From contig NZ_WKJI01000001.1 in assembly GCF_009674685.1 (NCBI RefSeq), forward strand, positions 1,178,001-1,242,000: 64,000 nt of DNA. The letters are read 5' to 3'. A program made the translations under genes and the position numbers. The notes under the pieces are model-generated. The model made no database searches and was not told the origin of the DNA. It was given only the letters and a program-made list of their open reading frames with translations. The DNA comes from Pedobacter puniceum (lineage in GTDB: Bacteria; Bacteroidota; Bacteroidia; Sphingobacteriales; Sphingobacteriaceae). Positions 46,200 through 54,880 of the stretch are shown piece by piece. Position 1 is the stretch's first letter, and each line of letters begins with the position of its first letter.

Positions 46200-48032
46200 A
46201 TGAAAAAGAAAACCATCAAGATAAAGACAGATCAATATCTGTCTGACATCATCGATTTTATAGAGAATAAAACTATTTATGAAAAGCCTACTGGAGCCGG
46301 GATTACCAGAATGGAACTAAAAGCAAAAAGACATAGCTTAATTATAGAAGCTAATAGACCAGTTATTCAAGGCAAGTGCTCGCAATTTAACGGTAGAGAC
46401 AGAAGAAACTTGTTGATTAGAGGCGTATATGAAGGAATTACAGTTTCGGATATTGTTTCTTATTTAGAATCAGACGTGAAATACAAAAAGATAATTACCA
46501 CTCCTGAAAGCTATCCTAAAGTGATTACTGCATTTAGTCAGCTAGGAATTTTGGATGAATTAATTAACGATTACTTTATGCTATTCGATGAATGTGAGAA
46601 GACAATACAAGATATAGATTATAGGGATGATATCATACTTCCAATGAATGACTTTTTTAAGTTTAAAAACAAAGCATTTGTTTCGGCAACTCCTATTATA
46701 CCATCTGATCCAAGATTCGAACAGCAAAAATTTAAATATGTACTGATTAAGCCTGTTAAAATAATAAAGCAACCAGTAAATTTAATCACTACCAACAATG
46801 TGTTTTTAAGTTTCCAAAAGTATCTTCAGCATTCAAATGAAGAGCAATATTTTATTTTCCTGAATTCTACAAAAGCTATAGTAGCTCTAATAGAATACTT
46901 AAGCATAAAGGATGAATCAATGATATTTTGTTCGGATGAAAGCAAGGGTAAATTAGCCTTAAATAAATACAAGAATGTAAAGACTTTAATGGATGAGTCA
47001 GCTTTTAGGAAATTTAACTTCTTTACATCCAGATTTAATTCAGCAGTGGATATTTTAGGTATCACCAAGCCTAATATTATAGTTATTACTGATTGTTATA
47101 TCGCAGAACATACAAAAGTTGATCCCAACAGCGAAGTTATACAAATGATAGGTAGGTTTAGAAAACCTGAGAAGGGAACAATAGAACGAAAGTTAACGCA
47201 TATTGCAAATTTAAATCCTGATCTGGGATATGATACAGAAGAAGTGATTGTTAAGGACATCAATGAAATGAAAGTAATTCATAGTTACTTAGTTGCTTTT
47301 CACGACGCAGTTACCTCACACATTGCAAAGAAAATTACTCGAGAACTGTTGGAAAAAACTCTTTTTTCTAAGTATCTAAATAAGGACGGTAGTATAAATC
47401 ATTACATGATAGATAATGCATTGTTTAGTAATAAGGTAAATGGATATTATAGAAGTGAGGATTACTTATACAATGCTTATGAAGAAAGCAAGAAATATAT
47501 TATCAAGAAGAACAACGAAAATTTTGTTATTACTGATGAACAGAAACGCATAATAAATTCATCATTAGATAGGTTGAAAACCGCTTTAGAATTATTAATT
47601 CCAATCTTAACGAATTTGGTGGAAAGAGGATTAGAAGATGCAGAAGTGCTTTTAGAGCTTAAAATGATTGAAAAAGAACATCCAACAACCTATAAAACGA
47701 TAAAGGCAGTTGGAATCGAAAGAGTTGTTGAATTAAAAGATGTTTTAAGCATTCAAAAAGAAGCTGCTGAAATTAAAAGTCGTGAAGGTGTTGAGCATTT
47801 TGGTCTTATGGAATATCTTAAAAATAATATATATGTTGGATCTGGTTATACCATGAAACAGATAACATCAATTTTGAAAAGAGGTATAAATGAATTTAAA
47901 TTATCTCGTCTTAAACCTAACATGGAACTTTTAAAGCAGTATTTCGATATTTCTGATCGAATATACCTGAACAGCAAAGCCGGAAAGAAAATATATGGCT
48001 ATAAAATACATAAGAGTAAATTCAACTTATAG
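46200..48032 (+). CDS. SF2 helicase-like protein with altered P-loop
   Basis: 610 aa. An N-terminal helicase-like fold has EKPTGAGITRMELKAKRHSLIIEANRPV (P-loop position PTGAGIT, lacking the usual GKT Lys), DECE in YFMLFDECEKT, SAT in AFVSATPII and QMIGRFRKP as motif VI. A C-terminal helical part (about 360-610) follows. Similar proteins with a Gly-rich, Lys-less loop are common in Bacteroidota mobile elements (from memory). It may start or support element replication, or act as an ATP-independent remnant. The protein is long and uninterrupted, so the P-loop change is not simple decay. Confidence 0.65.
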   Translation: MKKKTIKIKTDQYLSDIIDFIENKTIYEKPTGAGITRMELKAKRHSLIIEANRPVIQGKCSQFNGRDRRNLLIRGVYEGITVSDIVSYLESDVKYKKIITTPESYPKVITAFSQLGILDELINDYFMLFDECEKTIQDIDYRDDIILPMNDFFKFKNKAFVSATPIIPSDPRFEQQKFKYVLIKPVKIIKQPVNLITTNNVFLSFQKYLQHSNEEQYFIFLNSTKAIVALIEYLSIKDESMIFCSDESKGKLALNKYKNVKTLMDESAFRKFNFFTSRFNSAVDILGITKPNIIVITDCYIAEHTKVDPNSEVIQMIGRFRKPEKGTIERKLTHIANLNPDLGYDTEEVIVKDINEMKVIHSYLVAFHDAVTSHIAKKITRELLEKTLFSKYLNKDGSINHYMIDNALFSNKVNGYYRSEDYLYNAYEESKKYIIKKNNENFVITDEQKRIINSSLDRLKTALELLIPILTNLVERGLEDAEVLLELKMIEKEHPTTYKTIKAVGIERVVELKDVLSIQKEAAEIKSREGVEHFGLMEYLKNNIYVGSGYTMKQITSILKRGINEFKLSRLKPNMELLKQYFDISDRIYLNSKAGKKIYGYKIHKSKFNL

Positions 48033-48051
48033 TATCGTTTACATTAGGGGT

Positions 48052-48074
48052 TATATACCCCCTCTTAATAAAAC
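48052..48074 (+). repeat. C-tract motif, copy 1
   Basis: TATATACCCCC followed by TCTTAATAAAAC. It is 21/23 identical to 54427-54449. The 48033-48363 gap also holds two GTTACCTTTTAAA-type motifs (48216-48227, and inverted at 48270-48282) and no gene. Confidence 0.55.
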
Positions 48075-48363
48075 AGGAAAAGACAGAATTAAAGCTCCTA
48101 TCTTACTATAGGAGTTTTACTCGTGGAAATAGCCTTCGTTTTAGTCTGGAAATCGATCAATTGATTATCGAATCTCTTATTTTAAAATATAACTATCAAA
48201 ATAATCTAAATGGTTTTACCTTTTAAAGCAGAAGAAAGGATTGTAACATGGAGATTCGCTTCTACATTCTTTAAAAGGTTACTTATCAGAGTTACTCATT
48301 AAGCATCCTTATATTTTTTAGGAGGATAGATCAATAATCCCCTGGACGAGCTAACTTTTCTCC

Positions 48364-48846
48364 TTAAGTTGCGTAGTATCCCGAAATTTCAGACAACATA
48401 CTGAGATAATAATTCAATACAGCGGTGAATGATAATATAAATAAGATTGCAAAGTCAACGATAAGTAACGCTCTTAACTTAAACTTATTCACATCGTTTA
48501 ATACGTGTTTTTGATATAAAAAGTTGAATATCAAGTAAGTAAAGGATATAATTAGTGAACAAACAATGTAGATTATAAACTCTTCTATGCACTCACTTTT
48601 AAGAATATTTAATGATCCTTCTTTAGTTTCTTCTTTAGGTCCCTGGGTAATTAAAGCTAATCTAATATAGTATACTGCTCCCAAAAGGATTGTTGTCGAA
48701 TTTAACAGATATAATGCTGTTTCCTTTAAATCGTAATATGTCTTTTTATAAGCTAAAATAATAATCCTAATAATAAGGGATACCCATATTATACAAGAGA
48801 TTAATATCAAAATCTGATTAATTAATAATCCAGTTTCCCAAGTCAT
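48364..48846 (-). CDS. Four-helix membrane protein, function unknown
   Basis: 160 aa with four hydrophobic segments (about 7-33, 40-65, 88-110, 124-150), short charged loops and no signal peptide. Only 8 bp separate it from the membrane-anchored gene upstream, and both run against the direction of the element's other genes. It may be a two-gene defence, immunity or exclusion module; no domain supports a choice. Confidence 0.6.
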   Translation of the reverse strand: MTWETGLLINQILILISCIIWVSLIIRIIILAYKKTYYDLKETALYLLNSTTILLGAVYYIRLALITQGPKEETKEGSLNILKSECIEEFIIYIVCSLIISFTYLIFNFLYQKHVLNDVNKFKLRALLIVDFAILFILSFTAVLNYYLSMLSEISGYYAT

Positions 48847-48854
48847 TGATATGA

Positions 48855-49238
48855 TTATTCTAATTTGAATATTATTTCAGGTCTTTTAATTGATTGATTT
48901 ATAATATCTAAAGAATCAGTATGGTATTCATCTCTAATAGCAAATGCAATATCATTTTCAGTAACAAATCTCTTTAGAGGTTCTAGTGCAGGTAATCTGT
49001 TCTTAAGCTCAATTAAACCATCTTTAGTTTTAATATGTAAAGAAACATCCTTTCCTCTCAATGTTGAAATTAAGATAAACTGTATATTATCGCCAACAAT
49101 GATTTGTTTGTCAGCAAACGGAAACGAAGTTATCAAAGCTATAGAATCTGAACTAAAACTATCTATTCTAACAGAAGTACCATTTCTTAACAGAAAGATG
49201 ATTACACCAATTACTAGCAAGATCGTTAGCTGTGTCAT
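48855..49238 (-). CDS. Membrane-anchored protein, function unknown
   Basis: 127 aa with one N-terminal membrane helix (MTQLTILLVIGVIIFLLRNG) and a beta-rich soluble domain (about 25-127). No recognised motif. First gene of a two-gene minus-strand unit with the four-helix membrane protein. Confidence 0.58.
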   Translation of the reverse strand: MTQLTILLVIGVIIFLLRNGTSVRIDSFSSDSIALITSFPFADKQIIVGDNIQFILISTLRGKDVSLHIKTKDGLIELKNRLPALEPLKRFVTENDIAFAIRDEYHTDSLDIINQSIKRPEIIFKLE

Positions 49239-49708
49239 TGAGTAAATATAGAAGAATAATTAAACTTATTAACTCTATCAGCAGAAGCTATTTATACCCC
49301 CCGGCTAGCTTTATATTCCTTCAAATAATTACAGCTTTCTTTTTCAGAAATTACCCCCCGGGTGTGTGGTTTGCACAGACTAATGACCTGATATAAACCC
49401 CCGGACTTGATTTCGTGTGGAATCTAATTATATGGCATTTATTTTATGATAGAGGCAGGACCATAAAGCATAAAAACTTCTCTTTCCTGTTTATAAGGTA
49501 ACAACATTACGTACACTATATAAGTAATGCCTGATGGAAACCAAAGTATCTTACCTTATAAAATAATAAGCGGGATTACAGCACCAAGAGAACCACTAAA
49601 TCTCTAATCTAAGCTGAATTAACTAATCATATTCTTAATCTGAACAACATACACGCCTTGGTTTAGCAACCAGGGCGCTATTATTATTAACCTTTTAACT
49701 TATAAATC
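49239..49708. other. Gene-free stretch with C-tract and inverted motifs
   Basis: 470 bp without a plausible gene. It contains three C-tracts (ATACCCCCCGG near 49297, TTACCCCCCGGG near 49353, AAACCCCCGG near 49399). A perfect 11-nt inverted repeat, TTATAAGGTAA at 49491-49501 and TTACCTTATAA at 49551-49561, encloses CATTAC/GTAATG. This could be a structured leader of the 104-aa gene that follows. Confidence 0.5.
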
Positions 49709-50023
49709 ATGATTTTCTTTGAGTTTTATCAAATCATTGTACCCAAGAAGACACTCTTAGCTAAATATCCTGGAGGTCTAGAACACTTCATTAAAGACAT
49801 TCCAAACGGAACCTATACCGAAGATGCTGAATTAGCAAGTGTAAGGTTTCTTAAACTGGATGATATTAACGAATTTGTTGATTTACTAGTCAAGAAAGGA
49901 CTCCACTTCCACAGAGATGAGTTCTATAGTACCGACTTTGCTGTTTTTACTGGAATGGGTCAGTGGTGGATTACAGATTGGCTACACTTTAATACTGCTG
50001 TCTGTTTTCTTAATGAATACTGA
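49709..50023 (+). CDS. Small element protein, function unknown
   Basis: 104 aa, acidic and aromatic (GMGQWWITDWLHFN near the end). No membrane helix or known motif. It might be an immunity or anti-restriction-type small protein, but nothing in the sequence proves that. Followed by the structured region at 50120-50295. Confidence 0.5.
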   Translation: MIFFEFYQIIVPKKTLLAKYPGGLEHFIKDIPNGTYTEDAELASVRFLKLDDINEFVDLLVKKGLHFHRDEFYSTDFAVFTGMGQWWITDWLHFNTAVCFLNEY

Positions 50024-50119
50024 TAATTTATTAATACAGGATAAAGAATTCTAATTATATTTGTTTTATAACAATCCATCAAATACGAAACAGACATAAA
50101 TTCAATTACATATTGTTAA

Positions 50120-50295
50120 GATATAAGCGTTAGCTTTTTGTTCTTGCAACTGGAAACCTGAGAAATTTCAATTATGCAACGAGAACAGAGAAGTGTAACG
50201 TTTCATGCTAATAAGCGTGGGACGTGACCTATCTGTTGCATGAGCTTCTCAGGGCTCCCAGTTCAGATTAAGGTTACAGTCCTGCGCTTATTGCA
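50120..50295 (+). ncRNA. Candidate structured RNA of the element
   Basis: Nested stems: AACTGG/CCAGTT (50148-50153, 50258-50263), CCTGAGAA/TTCTCAGG (50157-50164, 50246-50253), ATGCAAC with AGA against TCT with GTTGCAT (50174-50184, 50232-50241), and ACGTTTCATGC/GCGTGGGACGT (50198-50208, 50215-50225) with loop TAATAA. Three of the apical pairs are G-U only if the plus strand is the RNA. CGCTTATT (50285-50292) can pair with either ATAAGCG at 50123-50129 or AATAAGCG at 50210-50217. It is either a stand-alone RNA or the leader of the lipoprotein gene at 50351. Confidence 0.6.
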
Positions 50296-50350
50296 TTTAT
50301 AAACACTGGTGTCGGGTCTGCATCAGTAAACTAAAACCCAATTACATTTT

Positions 50351-51037
50351 ATGAAGAAAATTTTATTGTTGGCATTCACTGCATCAGTAATGCTTGGCGC
50401 ATGTAAGAAAAGTGATGATGCCAAAGAAGAGGTTTGTACAACCGTTTCATCTTACAGCGAAGCTTATGACAATTCTACAAACACCTACACTTTAACTTAT
50501 GATAGTCAGAATAGGATAACTAACCAAGCTTCATCTGATGGAAGTTTCACACGCTCATTTACTTATAATGCTTCAATAATAACTGAGGTAACAAACGAAA
50601 ATGGATTCATTTATAATTACACCTATAGTTTAGATGGAAACAACAGGATAGTAAAAGAGCAGAGTGGATCAGAGGTAATAGCTACGTATAAATACGATAA
50701 TAATGGCTACTTATCAGAAATAGGGAGAAATGGTCAAATTATTTCTCTTAAATGGGAGAATGGGAACTTAGTTGAGAAGGATAACGGTAATGGAAAAACT
50801 ACTTATACCTATTATGAGGACACTGCGCCTACATCCCATCTTGTAGTAATTGGTGAGTTTGTAAGTGAGTCTGGCGCATTATATAACTACTTTGGAAAAA
50901 CACCTAAGAATCTGTTAAAGGAGAAGAGTGGCAATGTTTACACCTATGAAAAGGATAATCAGGGTAGAGTAACTAAGGTTACTGTTACAAGTGGAGATTA
51001 TAAAGATATATTCTCGTTAAACTATAGCTGTCAATAA
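50351..51037 (+). CDS. DUF4595-like lipoprotein with YD-type repeats
   Basis: 228-aa lipoprotein with lipobox MLGAC (Cys18). The mature part is a run of beta hairpins with YD/RHS-like repeats (TLTYDSQNRITNQASSDG, YTYSLDGNNRIVKEQSG, YKYDNNGYLSEI, YTYEKDNQGRVTKV). Such proteins are common in Bacteroidota, often as cell-surface proteins of unknown role. Its long, folded upstream region is notable. Confidence 0.78.
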   Translation: MKKILLLAFTASVMLGACKKSDDAKEEVCTTVSSYSEAYDNSTNTYTLTYDSQNRITNQASSDGSFTRSFTYNASIITEVTNENGFIYNYTYSLDGNNRIVKEQSGSEVIATYKYDNNGYLSEIGRNGQIISLKWENGNLVEKDNGNGKTTYTYYEDTAPTSHLVVIGEFVSESGALYNYFGKTPKNLLKEKSGNVYTYEKDNQGRVTKVTVTSGDYKDIFSLNYSCQ

Positions 51038-51052
51038 CAAAACTAAAATAGT

Positions 51053-51074
51053 GGGCAGACTGAATCGTCTGCCC
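51053..51074 (+). terminator. Hairpin after the lipoprotein gene
   Basis: 8-bp perfect stem GGGCAGAC/GTCTGCCC with 6-nt loop. The T-run is weak (AATTAATTA), so it may be a pause or RNA-stability hairpin. Confidence 0.55.
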
Positions 51075-51101
51075 AATTAATTACACTAAAAACATATTGT
51101 T

Positions 51102-51290
51102 ATGTCTAATAATGGCAAATTTTTTCTTAAAGCATGGGTTATAGTTACTATAGTTCTATATAGCATCTGCTCTTTTATTTCATGGGATATTGAAATAGAT
51201 GAATGGACTGGCTTTGTTCGAGGTCTCTTTATTGTACTCGTTGTAGTATCTGGAATTGGAGCAATAATCTTATCTAACCAAGACAATTAG
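51102..51290 (+). CDS. Small two-helix membrane protein
   Basis: 62 aa with two hydrophobic helices (FFLKAWVIVTIVLYSICSFI and GLFIVLVVVSGIGAIILS) linked by an acidic loop. Function unknown. Placed between two hairpins, with a GGTAAC-type motif after it. Confidence 0.55.
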   Translation: MSNNGKFFLKAWVIVTIVLYSICSFISWDIEIDEWTGFVRGLFIVLVVVSGIGAIILSNQDN

Positions 51291-51324
51291 GAGTACTCTT
51301 ACTCATTTAAAAGGTAACACATTC

Positions 51325-51353
51325 AAGGTAGGCATATTGTCTACCTTTTTTTA
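51325..51353 (+). terminator. Terminator after the 62-aa gene
   Basis: AAGGTAGGCA/TGTCTACCTT, a 10-bp stem with one G-U pair, a 3-nt loop and a T-run. It shares GTCTACC with the hairpin at 46099. Confidence 0.75.
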
Positions 51354-51365
51354 TTTAATAACATT

Positions 51366-51752
51366 ATGGAAAAGATATCACATAGCCGTAGGGCTAAAAT
51401 GGCAGTAGCTAATGAGCTAAAGAAATATTTAATTGAATGGTTTGATTATCGGTTTAAAGTGGTAGAAATCACAATATTATTCGATAAAATGACAATCTCA
51501 CATAAGGATAAGTTACTAACCGACAAGGTTGAGCAGATAAAGCAGATGGCTAAAAGTGAGAATGCAAAGCCTTATGCGATAGAGACATTAAATCAGATGA
51601 AGTTTGTTATGCAGTTTCAACATCTCAAAATATTCCGTAATATAATTTACATGTTTGATGAAGCAGGAATAGATACGGTTCAATTAAATATAGGATATGA
51701 AGATTTTCATACATTCAGCGTACCAAAGCCTAAAGAACAAAAGGAGTCATAG
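51366..51752 (+). CDS. Element protein of unknown function
   Basis: 128 aa, mainly helical and basic (HSRRAKMAVANELKKYLIEWFDYR at the N-terminus), without signal peptide or recognised domain. 35 bp upstream of the next gene, so probably co-transcribed with it. Confidence 0.52.
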   Translation: MEKISHSRRAKMAVANELKKYLIEWFDYRFKVVEITILFDKMTISHKDKLLTDKVEQIKQMAKSENAKPYAIETLNQMKFVMQFQHLKIFRNIIYMFDEAGIDTVQLNIGYEDFHTFSVPKPKEQKES

Positions 51753-51787
51753 GAATATGGCTCTTTTATTTATCTTTAATTTTAACT

Positions 51788-52900
51788 ATGAAATATTCTA
51801 TTGAATCAATTTATTTCCAAGCAGGTCAATACGATGCTTATTGTTTAGTTGAATTTTATTATGGCTCAAATGCACATTTGAAATTTGGTAAATCAATACA
51901 TGGAATGTTGGTTTATGATTCTGAAGAAAGAAAAAACTTAGAAAGGAAAATCAGTCTTGAATTATCAGAAATACCATTTACTGATGGTTTTGTTAGATTT
52001 AATTCATCAGATAATATTGAAGAATTGCTAAATGAGGGATTTTTAGTTAGCGAAGTGGAAAGATTTGCAACAGTAGGTGGAATAGGTCCAAAAGTTTATG
52101 GAATTTCTAACGAGAAGGAAATACCGAACACGATATTAGTACCATTTTCAAATAGAGACTCGAACTTAGAGTCTTGGCTGTTACTTGAATTAAGAAATTT
52201 TAATAACCGGATTGAAGCAAATAATACACTGTTACCAGAAGAAATTTTGAGATACAATACAATTGTTTATATTTTAAAAGGTGAAGAAGAATTTCCAGTT
52301 GAACTTCTAGATGAGAATTCCCTCACTGTTAAAAGCGATGCATTATTTTGGATACTGTCACATAAATATAAAAATTCTTTAGAATCAGGAAAATTAAAGA
52401 TTACACCTGAAGAGTATTTACAATTTCGAATATTGCTTGCATCTCGAAAAACCAGTCGCTTGGAAATAGTTAAACGACAACTTGGAATATCTGATAAACA
52501 ATTAAAAGAATTTGAAAATTCTTCGCCTGATAACTATAAAGAATTTATAGGATTAATTTTACGGTTTGAAATAACAGCCATTACTTTTAACTACTTCTCC
52601 AAACCTATATATTGGGATTTCGATAGGTATATACATATATTCTTAAGACATTATAAGTCATTTTTTATAAGATCTTCTACCAAAGGTCAAGGAACTTTAT
52701 TTTTATATAGTTACAAAAATATTTTAAACCTAATAAGAATAGTCATAGAACACAATAAGAAAGATATTGAAGAAGCATGGCTTCATGGCAAGGAATTCAG
52801 AAAAAGTGGTAGACAAAGTCTATATTTTAACGGAAATTATTTTTCAATAAGAATTAATGCTAACGGGAAATTAACTCAGTTTCATCCACAAGAGTACTAA
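51788..52900 (+). CDS. Element protein of unknown function, 370 aa
   Basis: No recognised domain. An N-terminal beta-rich part (about 1-110) is followed by a helical middle. The C-terminus has GKEFRKSGRQSLYFNGNYF and INANGKLTQFHPQE, a short beta-hairpin ending that resembles small RNase or toxin tails only loosely. Cytosolic. No gene follows in the next 700 bp. Confidence 0.55.
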   Translation: MKYSIESIYFQAGQYDAYCLVEFYYGSNAHLKFGKSIHGMLVYDSEERKNLERKISLELSEIPFTDGFVRFNSSDNIEELLNEGFLVSEVERFATVGGIGPKVYGISNEKEIPNTILVPFSNRDSNLESWLLLELRNFNNRIEANNTLLPEEILRYNTIVYILKGEEEFPVELLDENSLTVKSDALFWILSHKYKNSLESGKLKITPEEYLQFRILLASRKTSRLEIVKRQLGISDKQLKEFENSSPDNYKEFIGLILRFEITAITFNYFSKPIYWDFDRYIHIFLRHYKSFFIRSSTKGQGTLFLYSYKNILNLIRIVIEHNKKDIEEAWLHGKEFRKSGRQSLYFNGNYFSIRINANGKLTQFHPQEY

Positions 52901-53610
52901 ATAGCAATCCTGATTCATACCTTACCCGCATTTTGCTGCTTACCACGGGATAAGCCATGAACCAGTCTTTAGTTTAGTGGAAGGGTGCAATGATTCTGCT
53001 ATTTTAAAAGGTAACTGCGTACAGTTCTTTGGTTCTGTATTTCATCGGTGGAGCCTGTGCAAACATGACAGGAAATAAGGCATTCCAACAAACTAAGCTT
53101 TTTGCATAAAGTACGCCAGATTCATTGCGTTGATAAGTTCTACGAACACATCAACTCCATCTGCTCCATGCTCAATCCTGGACTAGCGTCTAGGATTCTT
53201 TCCATCACTTGCATTCTGTCATACTTGATGCTTAAAGCAAAGTTTTGTTTGCATAAAAGCTGCTTTGTCTTTCTAAACACTCCCGTTGGTTGTTATTTAG
53301 AAATCCAACCGCTTTTCATAATTTTGACTCGCCTACGCATTCGTTCAGGCTTCAAACTGTCATAGTTATTGAGTAACCCCATGCTCTTACCTTTTAAATC
53401 AATAACTCCGCCAGTCCTCGTTTTATCTTTTCAAGATAAAATATCTCTTAATCGCATCTTGCAGATGCTCCCTTTAAGAGACCTTTCTCAACTCGTATGC
53501 GTCTCGTCGTTTGCTCCGAGGTCGATTTAGGATTGGCATTGCTTTATTAGTACTTGATATGCTCATATTGCTGAAATTATTTTTGTAATTTTGAATATAA
53601 AGTTAAGCGC
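52901..53610. other. Hairpin-rich gene-free region (candidate oriT, origin or RNA)
   Basis: 710 bp with only weak reading frames and many inverted repeats. TTTTATCTT/AAGATAAAA (53421-53429, 53433-53441) and TCTCTTAA/TTAAGAGA (53444-53451, 53474-53481) with inner GCATCT/AGATGC (53454-53459, 53463-53468) form two adjacent perfect hairpins. Others are GTTGG/CCAAC near 53285 and CCTGT/ACAGG near 53057. Two GGTAAC-type motifs lie at 53003-53015 and 53387-53398. A noncoding role (transfer or replication origin, or RNA) is inferred. Confidence 0.5.
53586..53593 (+). promoter_or_regulatory. -7 element of the toxin-antitoxin unit
   Basis: TAATTTTG, an exact TAnnTTTG match 17 nt before the antitoxin ATG. 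No good -33 TTTG at standard spacing was found. Confidence 0.5.
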
Positions 53611-53841
53611 ATGGATCTACAGACCAGAAAACTAAACATCATCCAATACCTGATTGAGCTTAAAGATGAGAAGTTGTTCAATAAGATTGAAACAATCATT
53701 AAGGATAAGGTTGGTAACAAAAAGATGAAGCCTTTTACACAGGAAGAGCTGTTGAGCAGAGCTAAACAATCTAATGACGATTATCTTGCTGGCAACGTTA
53801 AAACACAAGAAGATCTAGAGATTGAATCAGAAAACTGGTAA
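53611..53841 (+). CDS. Antitoxin of a RelE/ParE-type pair
   Basis: 76 aa, acidic toward the C-terminus (TQEDLEIESENW), with helical segments typical of small antitoxins that wrap the toxin (LSRAKQSNDDYLAGNVKTQ). The N-terminal LQTRKLNIIQYLIEL is common to Bacteroidota antitoxins next to ParE toxins. The toxin gene starts 4 nt after its stop. Confidence 0.78.
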   Translation: MDLQTRKLNIIQYLIELKDEKLFNKIETIIKDKVGNKKMKPFTQEELLSRAKQSNDDYLAGNVKTQEDLEIESENW

Positions 53842-53845
53842 GTTA

Positions 53846-54157
53846 ATGAAAGTAATCTGGACCAGCTTTGCAATTGAAAATCTTAAACATATCTCTGAAT
53901 ACTACACTAAAGTAGCTGGAAAGAATATTGCATTTAAAATAAGGACAGAGCTATTTAAAGCCACAAAACAACTTAAGAACCATCCTGATTCTGGTCAGGT
54001 AGAGCCCTTTCTTGAACAACTAAACCAAGGACATAGGTATGTAGTAAGTGGGAACTACAAGGTGGTTTATAAAAGAGTTGAAGAAGGAGTTTTGATTACC
54101 GATGTCTTTGATACTCGTCAAGACCCAATCAAAATAAACGACACTAAGCGAAAGTAA
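53846..54157 (+). CDS. RelE/ParE-family toxin
   Basis: 103-aa plasmid-stabilisation toxin with MKVIWTSFAIENLKHISEYY, LFKATKQLKNHPDSGQVEPF, and the typical RYVVSGNYKVVYKRVEEGVLITDVFDTRQDP (seen as YVVSGNYKVVYKR and VFDTRQDP). It stops growth by mRNA cleavage (RelE) or gyrase poisoning (ParE); the fold alone does not say which. ATG 53846 is chosen over an overlapping TTG. The pair may keep the element in the host. Confidence 0.85.
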   Translation: MKVIWTSFAIENLKHISEYYTKVAGKNIAFKIRTELFKATKQLKNHPDSGQVEPFLEQLNQGHRYVVSGNYKVVYKRVEEGVLITDVFDTRQDPIKINDTKRK

Positions 54158-54652
54158 AATAAAGAGTAAACTAATCCTTCACTGGTTTTACCGTTTAAAG
54201 CATGAGGATGTTGGTTCTTTTATAAGGTAACACCATCTAGTCCTAACCTGATAAGACTTCCTCATTTTGGTTAAATCTTGTCAGTATATAAGAGTTGTCA
54301 AAAACTGAACTTTTTGAGGAAGATTGCTTAAAGTATAGTTTTACATCATTTTGTGCTTAAACATTAGTTTAGCATGATTTAACGCTTAAACATCAACTTT
54401 ACATTTTCCCGTTTCGATTAAGTAGTATATACCCCCCTTTAATAAAACGATACGATTGCTCTTTAATTGATGTAACTGTTGTTTGTTTCTGTGGCTTCTA
54501 AAAGTGGTGGTTAAAATGGTTGGAAATCGATAAAACTAACTTCACTTCTAGAATAATGAATTACAGAATTAATATTTACATTTAGTCTAATATTCAAGTT
54601 TCAATATACGCTCTTAGGAGATGATTATTTATGAATTATTGGATATGTTAAT
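54158..54652. other. Gene-free stretch with dispersed element motifs
   Basis: 495 bp with no plausible gene. Holds GGTTTTACCGTTTAAAG near 54184 facing TTATAAGGTAACA at 54220-54232, and the second C-tract copy at 54427-54449 (TATATACCCCCC then TTTAATAAAAC). Confidence 0.5.
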
Positions 54653-54880
54653 ATGAACGTACTCTCTAAAATAGCTATAGGTTTGATAATCGCAAGCGGA
54701 TTGATGTTTATCATAACTGCATCAATGTTTACTTACACTGGCGAAATGCTTAGCTCAATCATATTAGTTATAGGCGAATATTGTCTTATGCTCTGGCTAC
54801 CAACATTTCTAATAGGGGTTCTTCTTTTGGTTATAGCGAAGATAGTTCAGTACATTAAATGGTACAACAATAAAAGATAA
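54653..54880 (+). CDS. Small two-helix membrane protein
   Basis: 75 aa with two long hydrophobic segments (IAIGLIIASGLMFIITASMF and LPTFLIGVLLLVIAKIVQYI) and a basic tail KWYNNKR. Function unknown. Confidence 0.55.
   Translation: MNVLSKIAIGLIIASGLMFIITASMFTYTGEMLSSIILVIGEYCLMLWLPTFLIGVLLLVIAKIVQYIKWYNNKR

Noticed and set aside
50120-50295. Retron RNA
   Set aside because: The nested stems are suggestive, but no reverse transcriptase gene is in the element or elsewhere in the window.
53102-53365. An 87-codon reading frame
   Set aside because: Cys/His/Phe-heavy composition with no domain, lying in hairpin-rich DNA; probably chance.
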